From Thermoleophilia bacterium (GTDB taxonomy: Bacteria; Actinomycetota; Thermoleophilia; Gaiellales; JAICJC01): 7,792 nt of DNA. The position numbers and the translations under genes are program-made. Positions 7,352 to 7,792 of the stretch are shown here, in pieces (position 1 is the stretch's first letter; the number at the start of each line of letters is the position of its first letter). The notes under the pieces were generated by a model. It made no database searches, was not told the origin of the DNA, and saw nothing but the letters and a program-made list of their open reading frames with translations. The stretch covers positions 1 to 7,792 of the forward strand of contig JAICJM010000182.1 of the NCBI GenBank assembly GCA_025928435.1. The letters are read 5' to 3'.

Positions 7352-7792
7352 CCGGATGCGCTCGCCCTTCGGATCCCAGGCCGGCTCGGCCACGACCTCG
7401 GCGCCGATCCAGTCGCCGAACACCTCCACCTCGACCCTCGTCCTGACGGCGGCCGCATCGGCCGGCAGGTACGCGTAGGCGAGCGAGCGCTCGACGGCGT
7501 AGCCGTAGCCGCCGCTCGTCACCCTGCCCACGACGTCGGTGCCGACGCGCACCGGCTCGGCGCCCAGCGTGACCGCGAGCGGGTCGGCCAGCGCGAGGCA
7601 GGCGAGCCGCCGCCCCGGCGCCGACTCGCGGGCGCGCAGCAGCGCGTCGCGGCCGATGAAGTCGACGCCCTTTTCCGGCTTCACCGCGAAGCCGAGGCCG
7701 GCCTCGTCGGGCGTGTCCTCGGGCGTGATGTCGGCGCCCCAGACGCGGTAGCCCTTCTCGACCCGGAGGGCGTCGATGGCGCGGTACCCCGC
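7346..7792 (-). CDS. GcvT-family aminomethyltransferase-fold protein, C-terminal 148 residues (5' end outside window)
   Basis: The open frame enters from the right edge and ends at TAG (7346-7348). The visible protein starts AGYRAIDALRVEKGYRVWGA and continues DITPEDTPDEAGLGFAV, then KPEKGVDFIGRDALLRARE. A C-terminal barrel follows with LGAEPVRVGTDVVGRVTSGG, YGYAVERSLAYAYLP, VEVEVFGDWIGAEV and DPKGERIRA. The LRVEKGYRVWGADITPEDTP block and the SGGYGY...AYAYLP block are hallmarks of the GcvT fold, which binds tetrahydrofolate and handles one-carbon units. The closing form (VEVEVFG...PKGERIR) resembles the C-terminus of FAD-dependent dimethylglycine/sarcosine dehydrogenase-like fusions of about 800 residues more than stand-alone glycine-cleavage T protein; this cannot be settled without the N-terminal part. 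A GTG at 7684 lies inside the conserved region and is not the start. The gene is 33 nt upstream of the cyclase gene on the same strand, probably in the same transcript. Confidence 0.85.
   Translation of the reverse strand, partial: AGYRAIDALRVEKGYRVWGADITPEDTPDEAGLGFAVKPEKGVDFIGRDALLRARESAPGRRLACLALADPLAVTLGAEPVRVGTDVVGRVTSGGYGYAVERSLAYAYLPADAAAVRTRVEVEVFGDWIGAEVVAEPAWDPKGERIRA

Overview
The window is very GC-rich, with dense genes and strong G/C preference at third codon positions. It reads as a chromosomal segment of a high-GC actinobacterium. The ribosomal-protein/replication cluster, the large zinc-ribbon/cyclase/ATPase/TPR regulator and the GcvT-family protein together suggest a soil Thermoleophilia-type lineage (Gaiellales or Solirubrobacterales). 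That placement is inferred from remembered family resemblance, not from a search.

Left part (1-3566, + strand): a housekeeping run made of the 3' end of rpsR (S18), rplI (L9), dnaB (replicative helicase) and purA (adenylosuccinate synthetase). The rpsR-rplI gap is 118 nt and holds two perfect hairpins just before the rplI ribosome binding site. The rplI-dnaB and dnaB-purA gaps are only 14 and 18 nt, so these genes are probably co-transcribed. They link translation, replication and purine supply, a common bacterial arrangement.

Middle (3567-3796): a 230-nt gap between convergent genes with no convincing protein. It contains an 11-bp-period pair of CGTTACG boxes, a TANNNT-type -10 element, then about 104 nt that can be drawn as an extended three-way-junction RNA (about 34 base pairs, one GNRA tetraloop). 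A further stem-loop sits against the end of the next gene. The predicted transcription start falls at the base of the RNA's outer stem. This is the best candidate here for something undescribed: an orphan regulated small RNA, or an elaborate purA 3' end.

Right part (3797-7792, - strand): a 1171-residue signalling protein with two N-terminal zinc ribbons, a class III nucleotidyl cyclase domain with all six key residues, an AAA/STAND-type ATPase with a slightly altered P-loop, and a long TPR-like helical region. Upstream of it, and probably in the same transcript (33-nt gap), is the C-terminal part of a GcvT-fold protein, likely the tail of a dimethylglycine/sarcosine dehydrogenase-like FAD enzyme. 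An 8-bp inverted repeat between the two includes the stop codon of the first gene and the weak ribosome binding site of the second. No tRNA, rRNA, CRISPR, insertion sequence or phage gene was seen.
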